The notes under the pieces were generated by a model. It was not told the origin of the DNA. It saw only the letters and a program-made list of their open reading frames with translations, and did not search any database. From contig QHVR01000043.1 of NCBI GenBank assembly GCA_003223595.1, positions 1 through 7,089 on the forward strand: a stretch of 7,089 nucleotides of DNA, written 5' to 3'. Numbering within the stretch: position 1 is the first letter of the stretch; every line of letters begins with the position of its first letter. Of the stretch, positions 1 through 6,388 are shown in pieces. Origin of the DNA: Acidobacteriota bacterium. GTDB taxonomy: Bacteria > Acidobacteriota > Terriglobia > Terriglobales > Acidobacteriaceae. A program made the position numbers and the translations under genes.

Positions 1-426
1 CACAAAGAGGTAGCGGCTTACTACCGCGCTGCCGATCTCTGCCTGGTGACATCTCTGCATGACGGGATGAACCTGGTGGCGAAAGAATTCGTGGCAACCC
101 GGAGGGACGAACGGGGCGTCTTGATTCTGAGCTGTTTTACCGGGGCAGCCCGGGAATTGCGCGATGCCTTGCAAGTGAATCCCTATGACATCGATCAGAC
201 CGCTGACGCCACCCGCGCCGCTCTGGAGATGCCGCCGGAGGAAAAGGAGATTCGCATGCACCGCATGCGCAAAACGGTCCGCGAGCACAACGTGTATCGC
301 TGGGCCGGCAATCTAATCGCGGAGCTTTGTGAAGTGCGCCTCGACGACCAGGCGGCATCTCCCGCCGGACTGGGGCGAGCACTGATATCGGAGGGTGGAG
401 TCAGGGATGTTACAACGGAATATTGA
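1..426 (+). CDS. otsA: Trehalose-6-phosphate synthase (GT20), C-terminal part, 5' end cut by window edge
   Basis: This is the last 141 residues of a GT20 glucosyltransferase that makes trehalose-6-phosphate from UDP-glucose and glucose-6-phosphate in the cytoplasm. The frame is open from base 1, so the gene begins outside the window. Fragment residues 7-29 hold the family hallmark YYRAADLCLVT followed by DGMNLVAKE; D21 and E29 of the fragment are the conserved D-x7-E pair that contacts the donor sugar. Further family signatures follow: GVLILS, the TGAA(R)EL segment, VNPYD, an AL-MP element, and RM..MR..V followed by NVYRWA near the end. The usual 'LSEFAGAA' reads LSCFTGAA here, a mild deviation. 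The C-terminus after NVYRWA has the normal length for OtsA, so the end looks intact. The last 20 bp overlap the preferred start of otsB, indicating translational coupling within a trehalose operon. Confidence 0.95.
   Translation, partial: HKEVAAYYRAADLCLVTSLHDGMNLVAKEFVATRRDERGVLILSCFTGAARELRDALQVNPYDIDQTADATRAALEMPPEEKEIRMHRMRKTVREHNVYRWAGNLIAELCEVRLDDQAASPAGLGRALISEGGVRDVTTEY
397..400 (+). promoter_or_regulatory. Ribosome binding site choosing the otsB start
   Basis: GGAG lies 6 nt before the ATG at 407 and inside the otsA coding sequence. It supports ATG 407 over the in-frame GTG at 395, because it overlaps that GTG and so cannot serve it. Confidence 0.6.
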
Positions 427-1210
427 GGAGTTTTTGGAATCTGTGGCACGGGCCCGGCAGTCGGTTTTGCTGCTTGATTACGACGGAACGCTGGCCCCGT
501 TTTCAGTTGACCGGCACCGCGCCGTTCCCTATCCCGGACTCCGGGACTTGTTGCAGCAGATCATCGACACCGGCCGCACTCGCCTGGTAATCGTGACTGG
601 AAGGGATGCTCACGAAATCGATCCATTCCTGCGCCTGCGCCCCGCGCCGGAGATTTGGGGCTCGCACGGATTGCAAAGGCTTCTGCCCGACGGACGGTGC
701 CAGATGCCGGAGATTCCTCCCGCTGTAGCGGAAGTGCTCGACGATGCCCGGCGGTGGCTGGAGTATCAGGGACTGGACGATTGCGCCGAACGAAAGCCCG
801 GAAGCATTGCCGTACACTGGCGCGCCCTGGCGCAGACCGAGGCGGAAGAACTTCGCGGCCGAATCATAGTGGGATGGTTCCCCATCGCAGACCGCGCGAA
901 TCTGAAATTGCTGGAGTTCGATGGCGGCGTGGAGATGCGCATGCCCGATCTCGACAAAGGGGACGCCGTGCGCACGATGTTGAAAGAGACTGCGCCCAAT
1001 GTCCCGGTCACGTATTTGGGGGACGACATCACCGACGAGCGCGCGTTCCGTGCACTGGGTTCGCGAGGCTTGGGAATTCTGGTGCGACCGAACTTCCGGC
1101 GCAGCGCGGCGCAGGCATGGCTGAAACCGCCCGAGGAACTCCGCGATTTTCTTTCGCGCTGGCTGGCGGCAACTGAGACAACCCAACTGACCCGCAGTGC
1201 TACCTACTAG
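407..1210 (+). CDS. otsB: Trehalose-6-phosphate phosphatase (HAD superfamily)
   Basis: A 267-residue HAD-fold phosphatase that removes phosphate from trehalose-6-phosphate to give trehalose, the second step after OtsA. All four HAD motifs are visible: motif I LLLDYDGTL (nucleophile D24, acid/base D26), motif II VIVTGR with T64, motif III K184 in LDKGDAV, and motif IV LGDDITDE (D206, D207, D210) for magnesium. The OtsB cap is recognisable from WGSHGL (84-89), ERKPGSIAVHWR (128-139) and the LLEFDGGVEMR segment (168-178). Length is normal for single-domain bacterial OtsB. The ATG at 407 is preferred because GGAG sits 6 nt upstream; an in-frame GTG at 395 would add four residues. The start overlaps otsA by 20 bp in another frame, so the two are probably translationally coupled. 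Confidence 0.95.
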   Translation: MLQRNIEEFLESVARARQSVLLLDYDGTLAPFSVDRHRAVPYPGLRDLLQQIIDTGRTRLVIVTGRDAHEIDPFLRLRPAPEIWGSHGLQRLLPDGRCQMPEIPPAVAEVLDDARRWLEYQGLDDCAERKPGSIAVHWRALAQTEAEELRGRIIVGWFPIADRANLKLLEFDGGVEMRMPDLDKGDAVRTMLKETAPNVPVTYLGDDITDERAFRALGSRGLGILVRPNFRRSAAQAWLKPPEELRDFLSRWLAATETTQLTRSATY

Positions 1211-1215
1211 GGCTT

Positions 1216-1893
1216 ATGGCTTCTGCCCCAAAAGCCCCGGCTCGCAAACCGGATGCTCCGTTTTATTTCAATACTTCAGAGCACCTGCTGCGGATCGGCC
1301 GCTACAAGGCTAATAACCTCTCTGAGTTGCTGCAGGCGATGCAAGCCTGCCCCGAAGATTGCATCTTTCAACACACCTTCCGCACGCTGCAGGAGCATCA
1401 CTTCATCCGGCAGGGATTCTCCAACGATTTCGCTCACTGGAGCCTGTCCTCCTGCAATGAACCGGAATTGGCGGAGCGCCTGGCTGGGGTTGACGTGCGG
1501 GACTTTACCGCGGTCGAGGGCATTCGTCACAGAATGATCGAAATCATCCGCGATTTCGTGACTGCACATCCGGACTCTGGCTCTCGCCCCGCGCACGAAC
1601 CTTTTTATTTTTGCGCATCCGACATCGTGCTTCTGCCGACCCCGTACGCTCCGGATACGGTGCGAGGATTTTTGGACGGGCTGCAACACGTCAGCGTGCA
1701 CTCCATTCACCATCATTTCATCGAAGCGCGGCTGCGCTTGAAACGCATGTCCAACGACTTCTCCGTCTGGCTGGAAGAGGACGTGGGGCTCAATGAAGCG
1801 GCGAACGATATCGAGCGAATCGATATCTACACCAACACCATGGAAGGGGTTCGGCTGAAGATTGGCCGCATCATCTCGCAGGCGATGAGCTAG
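1216..1893 (+). CDS. DUF5752 family protein, two related halves
   Basis: A 225-residue protein of unknown function that I recognise as DUF5752, a family often seen beside TreT-type glycosyltransferases. No signal peptide or membrane segment is visible, so it is probably cytoplasmic. It consists of two similar halves. Half 1 (about 16-115) has FYF at 16-18, a His-rich stretch (H53, H61, H62), SNDF at 69-72, W75, D93, and EGIR at 101-104 ending in paired isoleucines. Half 2 (about 130-225) repeats this with FYF at 130-132, H162 and H165-167, SNDF at 179-182, W185, D203 and EGVR at 210-213. Catalytic motifs of known enzymes are absent. The start ATG is 5 bp after the otsB stop; the only Shine-Dalgarno-like sequence (AGGG, overlapping that stop) is weak and close, so translation probably depends on coupling to otsB. 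Its position between otsB and treT suggests a role in trehalose synthesis or its control; this is inference from location. Confidence 0.85.
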   Translation: MASAPKAPARKPDAPFYFNTSEHLLRIGRYKANNLSELLQAMQACPEDCIFQHTFRTLQEHHFIRQGFSNDFAHWSLSSCNEPELAERLAGVDVRDFTAVEGIRHRMIEIIRDFVTAHPDSGSRPAHEPFYFCASDIVLLPTPYAPDTVRGFLDGLQHVSVHSIHHHFIEARLRLKRMSNDFSVWLEEDVGLNEAANDIERIDIYTNTMEGVRLKIGRIISQAMS

Positions 1894-1903
1894 GAAGCTC
1901 CGA

Positions 1904-3310
1904 ATGGATGCAGAAGATCAGCGCGCCACGTTTGCCGGAACCAGTTCGACCTCGCCGGCGTCCGGTTCCGGCCACGACCGCCGGACGAATCCGGCAGCTT
2001 ATGTTCCCGAACGCCGCCTCGCCGACCGCAGAAATGGCCGTAACCTTCCGGCCAGCGTACTCACGCCTCCAACCCCGCCTCCGCCTCCTCACCTGGACGA
2101 CTACGCGAGCATCGTAGGCCGCGCGCAAATCGATGCCCTGCGTTTTCTGGCGCACGAGTTGAGGGGCAAGTCCATGAGGATGGTCAACTCCACGGCGCTC
2201 GGCGGAGGCGTTGCAGAGATGCTGAACCGGCTTGTGCCGTTACTTTCAGAACTGGAAGTGCCTGCGCACTGGGACGTCATCACCGGGGGGAATGATTTCT
2301 TCGAAGTGACGAAGGCATTTCACAACGCGCTGCACGGGAGTGCCTACGAACTCACCCAGGCGGCGAAAGATATTTTTCTGATGTACACCGAGCAGAACCG
2401 CCAGCGGATGCACTTTGACGAGGAAATGGTGGTGATTCACGATCCGCAACCGGTGGGACTGGTTCTGTCGCGCGGCAAAACGCCGGCCAGTTGGGTGTGG
2501 CGCTGCCACATTGACCTGTCGAATCCCGACCGCAAAGTCTGGGACTTTCTTCGTCCGTTTGTGGAGCGATACGACGCTGCCATTTTTTCTTCGCAGTCGT
2601 TTGCGCGGCAGCTGTCGATTCCGCAATACCTGTTCTATCCCTGCATCGACCCACTTTCGGAGAAAAACCGGGAGTTGTCCGATGCCGAGATTCAGCAGGT
2701 TTGCGATGATTTCGGCATCGACCGCTCGCGGCCGATCGTCACTCAGGTCTCGCGATTTGACCGCCTGAAGGATCCTGTCGGCGTGGTGAAGGCGTACAAG
2801 TTGGCAAAGAAATATGTGGACTGCCAGTTAGTGCTGGCCGGAGGCGGAGCGAGCGACGATCCCGAAGGCGCAGCCGTTCTGCAGGAAGTGCGGGATGAAG
2901 CCGGCGAAGATCCGGACATCATCATTCTCGATCTTCCGCCCTGGTGCGCGCTGCAGGTCAACGCGCTGCAACGGGCTTCCACGATCATCGTGCAGAAATC
3001 GCTGAAGGAAGGCTTCGGGCTCACCGTCACGGAAGCTTTGTGGAAAGGGAAACCCACTATCGCCGGAGCGGTGGGAGGCATTCCCAACCAGATTATTCAC
3101 AAGCTGACTGGGGTGCTGGTGCATTCCGTGGAAGGATGTGCATTTCAGATCCGGTATTTGCTGACGCACCCGGAATTTGCGCGCACGATTGGGGCAAATG
3201 GGCGGGAGCACGTGAAGGAAAATTTCCTGATGACCACGAATGTGAAGCGCTGGCTGCTTCTGTTCCGCCTGCTGGAACAAGCCAAGGCACGACTGCCGAA
3301 AGCAGCGTGA
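1904..3310 (+). CDS. treT: Trehalose synthase of the TreT type (GT4 glycosyltransferase)
   Basis: A 468-residue GT-B retaining glycosyltransferase matching trehalose glycosyltransferring synthase, which joins glucose from an ADP- or UDP-glucose donor directly to glucose. The N-terminal domain starts near residue 64 and carries TreT-like blocks: VNSTALGGGVAEML, FFEVTKAFHNALHG, HDPQP and WRCHID. The C-terminal Rossmann domain has VSRFDRLKDP with R284 and K289, expected to contact donor phosphates, and EGFGLTVTE with E369 and E377 forming the E-x7-E motif of GT4. Residues 1-63 are an extra segment rich in Ser, Arg and Pro, with TPPTPPPPP at 54-62, probably disordered. AGGAAG lies 6 nt before the ATG, and no other in-frame ATG, GTG or TTG appears before the conserved core, so the extension looks genuine. 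The gene is 10 bp after the DUF5752 gene. The related fungal-type trehalose phosphorylase is an alternative specificity that sequence reading alone cannot exclude. Confidence 0.85.
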   Translation: MDAEDQRATFAGTSSTSPASGSGHDRRTNPAAYVPERRLADRRNGRNLPASVLTPPTPPPPPHLDDYASIVGRAQIDALRFLAHELRGKSMRMVNSTALGGGVAEMLNRLVPLLSELEVPAHWDVITGGNDFFEVTKAFHNALHGSAYELTQAAKDIFLMYTEQNRQRMHFDEEMVVIHDPQPVGLVLSRGKTPASWVWRCHIDLSNPDRKVWDFLRPFVERYDAAIFSSQSFARQLSIPQYLFYPCIDPLSEKNRELSDAEIQQVCDDFGIDRSRPIVTQVSRFDRLKDPVGVVKAYKLAKKYVDCQLVLAGGGASDDPEGAAVLQEVRDEAGEDPDIIILDLPPWCALQVNALQRASTIIVQKSLKEGFGLTVTEALWKGKPTIAGAVGGIPNQIIHKLTGVLVHSVEGCAFQIRYLLTHPEFARTIGANGREHVKENFLMTTNVKRWLLLFRLLEQAKARLPKAA

Positions 3311-3334
3311 GCGCGCCGCGCGGTATGCTGAGAT

Positions 3335-3946
3335 GTGGCTGTTCGCTTTCCTATTCGCGGAGATCAGAAACTGATCCAGATCATGGATGCCGCGCTGGCT
3401 GACGTCAGCCGGCGAAGCGGGGATTGGCTGGCCTGCCGGCCTGGGTGCACGCAATGCTGCGTGGGTGTGTTCGCCATCAATCAACTGGATGCGGCGCGAT
3501 TACAACGGGGACTGCGGAAGCTGGAAGCGGAGGCTCCGGAGCGAGCGGCGGTGGTTCGTCAACGCGCGCGCGATGCGGTTTGGCGGTTGTCGAGGAATTT
3601 CCCAGGCGATCCGGCGACGGGCGTTCTTGGCGACTCGGAAGAGTGCGTCGAGGCATTTGAAAACTTCGGCAATGATGAGCCTTGTCCGGCGCTTGATCCG
3701 CAGAGCGGGTTATGCGAGCTGTACGAATCGCGTCCAGTGACCTGTCGAGTGTTTGGGCCGCCGGTGCGATCGGAAGGCGGGCTGGGAGTCTGTGAACTTT
3801 GTTTTCAGGGCGCGAGCAGTGAGCAGATCGCGGAGTGCGAGATGGTGGCCGATCCCGACCATCTGGAAGCGCAGCTGCTCGCTGAAGTAGAGAAGCGGAG
3901 TCGCAAGCGCGGCGAGACGATCATTGCATTTTGCCTGGCTGAGTGA
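3335..3946 (+). CDS. YkgJ-family cysteine-cluster protein (putative metal-chelating domain)
   Basis: A 203-residue cytoplasmic-looking protein of the YkgJ / CxxCxxCC family, thought to bind zinc or iron or an iron-sulfur cluster; its role is not established. The first cluster is C34-RPG-C38-TQ-C41-C42, followed by C117, C127 and C137 in the family pattern CPALDP, then LCELYESRPVTCRVFG. C104, C153 and C156 (CELC) are further cysteines. No membrane segment is visible. An in-frame stop at 3329-3331 limits the start to the GTG at 3335 or the ATG at 3383 (residue 17). GTG is chosen because residues 4-16 (RFPIR then DQ) resemble the usual start of this group, but no good ribosome binding site precedes either. 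It lies 24 bp after treT on the same strand and may be read from the same transcript, although no link to trehalose is known. It converges with the ABC-F gene. Confidence 0.83.
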   Translation: MAVRFPIRGDQKLIQIMDAALADVSRRSGDWLACRPGCTQCCVGVFAINQLDAARLQRGLRKLEAEAPERAAVVRQRARDAVWRLSRNFPGDPATGVLGDSEECVEAFENFGNDEPCPALDPQSGLCELYESRPVTCRVFGPPVRSEGGLGVCELCFQGASSEQIAECEMVADPDHLEAQLLAEVEKRSRKRGETIIAFCLAE

Positions 3947-3973
3947 GGTTGTACTTTGGGGAGCGGCGCAGCG
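3947..3973. other. Convergent intergenic spacer with no visible terminator
   Basis: Only 27 bp separate the stop codons of the YkgJ gene (+) and the ABC-F gene (-). I see neither a stem-loop nor a T-tract, so transcription from both sides may run into the opposite gene or end by Rho. Confidence 0.5.
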
Positions 3974-5776
3974 TCATTGCTTTCCTTCCAACTCTGCCCA
4001 GCGTTCGTAGAGAGCGTCCACATCTTTTTGGGCTTGCTGCAGTTCGCTGTGCGCGAGTAGCAGGCGCTCGGCGTCAGAGGCGATCGCGGGATCGTCGGCA
4101 TTGGCGCGCTTTTGGCGCAGTGACTCTTCGGCTTCCGCTATGCGCTGCTCGAGTCCCCCGTACTCACGAGCCTCGAGATACGACAGCTTTTTCTTCGCAG
4201 ATGGCGCAGCCCGGGGAGCGGCGGCTCGCGGGCTTGAGGCATCCTTCTGCGCCGCCTCCTGTTTCCGCGCAGCTTGCCAGAGTTCCCACTGGGAGTAATC
4301 GGCGAAACTCTCGGCTCCTCCTTGTCCATCCAAGCCGAGCACGATGGTGGACACACGATCGAGCATGTAGCGATCGTGCGTGACCAGCACCAGGGAGCCG
4401 CGAAATTCCAGGAGGCTCTCTTCCAATATCTCCAGCGTTGGAATGTCGAGGTCATTGGTAGGCTCATCGAGTAGCAGGACGTCAGCCGGCTGCAGCATTA
4501 ATTGCGCGATCAGTACGCGGGCGCGCTCGCCGCCGGACAGGCGCTCGACAGGCTGATTCAGTTGCTCGCCCTTAAACAGAAATCGCGCCGCCCAGGAGGC
4601 GACGTGAATGGCGCGCTCCTGGTAGATGACCGAATCGCCTTCTGGCGCCAGCGCGCGGCGAAGAGTTAGCGTGGGATCGAGCGTGCGCGTCTGATCGAAA
4701 TAGACGATGCGCAAGCGGTCCGCACGCCGAATTTCGCCGGCCGACGGCGCGACCTCGCCGCGCAGCAAACGCAGCAGCGTGGTCTTGCCGCTGCCATTGG
4801 GACCCACCAGCCCTACGCGCATTCCCGCGGCGATGATGAAATTCAGATTCTCGAAAAGGCGCCGGTCCCCGTAGCTGTAGGCGACATTCTCCAGTTCGAT
4901 CAGGCGCTTAGTTTTTCGTTCCGTTGCGGAGAAATCAATCTGGGCCGTCGCGCTGCGGGTACGCGTGTTCAGATCGGCGAGTTCTTCCATCAGCTGTCCC
5001 GCCTTGTCAATGCGCGCTTTGGATTTGCGAGTGCGGGCTTTCGCTCCGCGGCGTAGCCACTCGATCTCGGAGTGCACAAGGTTCTCCAACGCTTCCTGCC
5101 GCTTTGATTGGGCATGCAAGAACTCTTCTTTCTTTTCCAAAAAGACGGTGTACTGTCCCTTGACCCGCAGGAGCCCGTCAGGATAGACGCGGCTCAGTTC
5201 GGCCATTTCTGTGACCACATTCTCCAGGAAGTAGCGGTCGTGACTGATTACGACGCAGGCAAAGGCGGCGCGCTCCAACAATTCTTCGAGCCACTCGATT
5301 CCGTCCAGATCGAGATGGTTGGTGGGTTCATCGAGCAGCAAAATGTCGGGCGCCTGCACCAGCGCCTCGAGAATGGCGAGGCGTTTGCGCCAGCCGCCGG
5401 AAAGAGCTGCGGCCGAAGCGGTCAGGTCGGTGAACCCCGCGCGCCCGAGCGCTTCTCCGGAAAGACTGCCGCGCTCGGCGTCGGGCACGCTGGCCTTGTC
5501 CATGGCGGCGTCAATGACGGATTTCACCGTGTCTCCGGGGTGAAACTCGGAAACCTGCTCGACATAACTGAGGCGGAGGCGCTTGCGATAGGCAATCTCA
5601 CCGTCGTCCGGGGTCATGGCGCCAGCGAGAATGCGCAAGAGAGTGGATTTGCCGGAGCCGTTGGGTCCGATGAGTCCGATGCGGTCTGCTTCGGAAACGG
5701 TGAAGGAGACATTCTGAAACAAAGGCTCGGCGCCAAATGACTTGGCGATGCTGCGGACATTAATCAGCGGGGGCAA
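3974..5776 (-). CDS. uup: ABC-F family ATPase, Uup type
   Basis: A 600-residue protein with two ABC ATPase domains and no membrane segments, the ABC-F layout of ribosome-associated translation factors. Domain 1 has Walker A GPNGSGKST (37-45), signature LSGGW (125-129) and Walker B LLLDEP with D149/E150. The linker (about 220-300) is long, charged and helical, with EIEWLRRGAKAR at 237 onward, a Uup-like feature. Domain 2 has Walker A GPNGSGKTT (325-333), signature LSGGE (413-417) and Walker B D437/E438. After an Ala/Pro/Lys linker (about 505-530) comes a C-terminal coiled coil from Y533, matching the extra C-terminal domain of Uup. Uup in E. coli affects ribosome function and transposon excision. 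The start is TTG: an in-frame TGA lies 21 nt upstream with no ATG or GTG between, and AGGAG sits 11 nt before the TTG. That AGGAG lies in a hairpin (see 5788-5820). No resistance function is indicated. Confidence 0.87.
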   Translation of the reverse strand: MPPLINVRSIAKSFGAEPLFQNVSFTVSEADRIGLIGPNGSGKSTLLRILAGAMTPDDGEIAYRKRLRLSYVEQVSEFHPGDTVKSVIDAAMDKASVPDAERGSLSGEALGRAGFTDLTASAAALSGGWRKRLAILEALVQAPDILLLDEPTNHLDLDGIEWLEELLERAAFACVVISHDRYFLENVVTEMAELSRVYPDGLLRVKGQYTVFLEKKEEFLHAQSKRQEALENLVHSEIEWLRRGAKARTRKSKARIDKAGQLMEELADLNTRTRSATAQIDFSATERKTKRLIELENVAYSYGDRRLFENLNFIIAAGMRVGLVGPNGSGKTTLLRLLRGEVAPSAGEIRRADRLRIVYFDQTRTLDPTLTLRRALAPEGDSVIYQERAIHVASWAARFLFKGEQLNQPVERLSGGERARVLIAQLMLQPADVLLLDEPTNDLDIPTLEILEESLLEFRGSLVLVTHDRYMLDRVSTIVLGLDGQGGAESFADYSQWELWQAARKQEAAQKDASSPRAAAPRAAPSAKKKLSYLEAREYGGLEQRIAEAEESLRQKRANADDPAIASDAERLLLAHSELQQAQKDVDALYERWAELEGKQ

Positions 5777-5787
5777 CGGACGGGTCT

Positions 5788-5820
5788 CTCCTGATTCTCA
5801 TCATTCGAGATTATCAGGAG
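5788..5820 (-). promoter_or_regulatory. Hairpin covering the uup ribosome binding site
   Basis: Read on the minus strand, CTCCTGAT (5820-5813) pairs perfectly with ATCAGGAG (5795-5788). An inner TCTC/GAGA pairing adds 4 bp across a 2-nt AA bulge, leaving a 7-nt loop. The 3' arm contains AGGAG (5792-5788), the only plausible Shine-Dalgarno for the TTG start at 5776, and the 5' arm contains CTCCT, its complement. A second pairing is possible between TCTCTCC (5831-5825) and GGAGAGA (5791-5785), also hiding the site. The pairing is directly visible; a regulatory role is inferred and needs a transcript that starts upstream of 5820. Confidence 0.5.
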
Positions 5821-5838
5821 CGGGGGAGAGAACGCGTG

Positions 5839-5860
5839 GGGACAGCCCGTGCGCTGTCCC
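5839..5860. repeat. Perfect inverted repeat between the exported-protein gene and uup
   Basis: GGGACAGC (5839-5846) and GCTGTCCC (5853-5860) form an 8-bp perfect stem with a 6-nt loop. No T-tract follows on either strand, so it is not a standard intrinsic terminator. The form resembles short palindromic repeats scattered between genes in many bacterial genomes; only one copy is in this window. Confidence 0.6.
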
Positions 5861-5891
5861 GGCGAAGGGCAGCGAGCCGACAGCGAGGAAA

Positions 5892-6290
5892 TCACCAGGC
5901 CGGGCGGCCGTCTTTGAAGCGCAGGGTCAGCGTTTCCCCGCCGTTCATTTTCGTAACTTCGCGCGCTAGCGTGAGGTCCGAGCCGTTCTGCTTGATTTTC
6001 GATGCCGTGATTTCAATGGGGTCGTCGGCCTTGAAGATGACTCCGACATCGTCCAAGAATTTCTTGGGACAGAGGAAGATCGCAGGATCGGTGCTGTCTT
6101 TCAGCACGATGTATGCGATCGGCTTCCCACCCGTGGGAGGAACGATTTTCAATTCCTCCACGATGCCCTTGAAGGTGGTCTCAGTCGCGGGATCATATTT
6201 GGGAGCGGCCTGCGAAAATGCGGGAATGGCAAGCGAGAGAATCGCGGCCACATTGACGAGAGATTTAACGATCGGGCCGGACATATTCAT
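5892..6290 (-). CDS. Small exported protein of unknown function, probable beta-rich OB-like fold
   Basis: A 132-residue protein with a signal peptide: M1, K9, a hydrophobic stretch from about 11 to 24, and probable cleavage after AFS (26) or SQA (28). The mature part is about 105 residues and begins KYDPATETTFKG. It has alternating strand-like segments (TTFKGIVEEL, IAYIVL, IEITAS, TLAREV, TLTLRF) and ends GRPAW. The pattern 'x-G-x-V-E-x-L ... D-x-I-E-I-T-x-S-x-I' resembles small OB-like exported domains common in acidobacteria; this is recognition of style, not a confident family assignment. There is one cysteine in the mature protein (C74). The start at 6290 is well supported by GGAGGG 6 nt upstream; a second ATG two codons later is less well spaced. 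It is divergent from the GH67 gene and precedes uup by 115 bp on the same strand. It may act in the periplasm. Confidence 0.75.
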   Translation of the reverse strand: MNMSGPIVKSLVNVAAILSLAIPAFSQAAPKYDPATETTFKGIVEELKIVPPTGGKPIAYIVLKDSTDPAIFLCPKKFLDDVGVIFKADDPIEITASKIKQNGSDLTLAREVTKMNGGETLTLRFKDGRPAW

Positions 6291-6296
6291 ACCGGA

Positions 6297-6302
6297 CCCT
6301 CC
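6297..6302 (-). promoter_or_regulatory. Strong ribosome binding site of the small exported protein
   Basis: GGAGGG on the minus strand, 6 nt before the ATG at 6290. It is the strongest Shine-Dalgarno in the window and fixes the start at 6290 rather than 6284. Confidence 0.75.
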
Positions 6303-6311
6303 ATGCGGCGC

Positions 6312-6341
6312 ATCTTAGGACGAAAAAGCGTCGGAAAGCAA
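6312..6341 (-). promoter_or_regulatory. Possible weak promoter for the small exported protein
   Basis: On the minus strand TTGCTT (6341-6336) and TAAGAT (6317-6312) are 18 nt apart, a loose sigma-70-like pair with about 3 and 4 matches to consensus. It would start the transcript shortly before the GGAGGG site. The match is weak and could be chance. Confidence 0.25.
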
Positions 6342-6388
6342 CCGGAATCGACAGGGAGGGGCGCCAGAGGCACGGCCGGAGGGGCTCG

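Noticed and set aside
1..426. otsA as a truncated pseudogene
   Set aside because: The frame is open at base 1 and the fragment begins in mid-domain, so the missing part is a window-edge effect.
503..1186. Long open frame on the minus strand opposite otsB (227 codons)
   Set aside because: It lies wholly antisense to a gene with all HAD motifs, its translation shows no recognisable domain, and such frames are common in GC-rich coding DNA.
2828..3484. Minus-strand open frame (218 codons) spanning the treT end and the YkgJ start
   Set aside because: It is antisense to two well-supported genes, has an irregular His/Arg/Ser/Pro-rich composition and no family signature.
5108..5740. Plus-strand open frame (210 codons) opposite uup
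   Set aside because: It mirrors the conserved ABC domain 1 of uup; its length is explained by codon bias on the other strand.
5760..5804. 14-codon leader-like ORF (MMRIRRDPSVAPAD) on the minus strand running into the uup start
   Set aside because: No ribosome binding site precedes either ATG and nothing about the peptide suggests attenuation. It remains a faint possibility given the hairpin that overlaps it.
5810..5815. GATAAT (minus strand) as the -10 box of uup
   Set aside because: It matches -10 well but no -35-like sequence lies 16-18 bp upstream, and it falls inside the hairpin arm. If real, it would remove the anti-Shine-Dalgarno arm from the transcript.
5839..5860. Rho-independent terminator between the small exported protein gene and uup
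   Set aside because: The stem is good, but no T-tract follows it on either strand.
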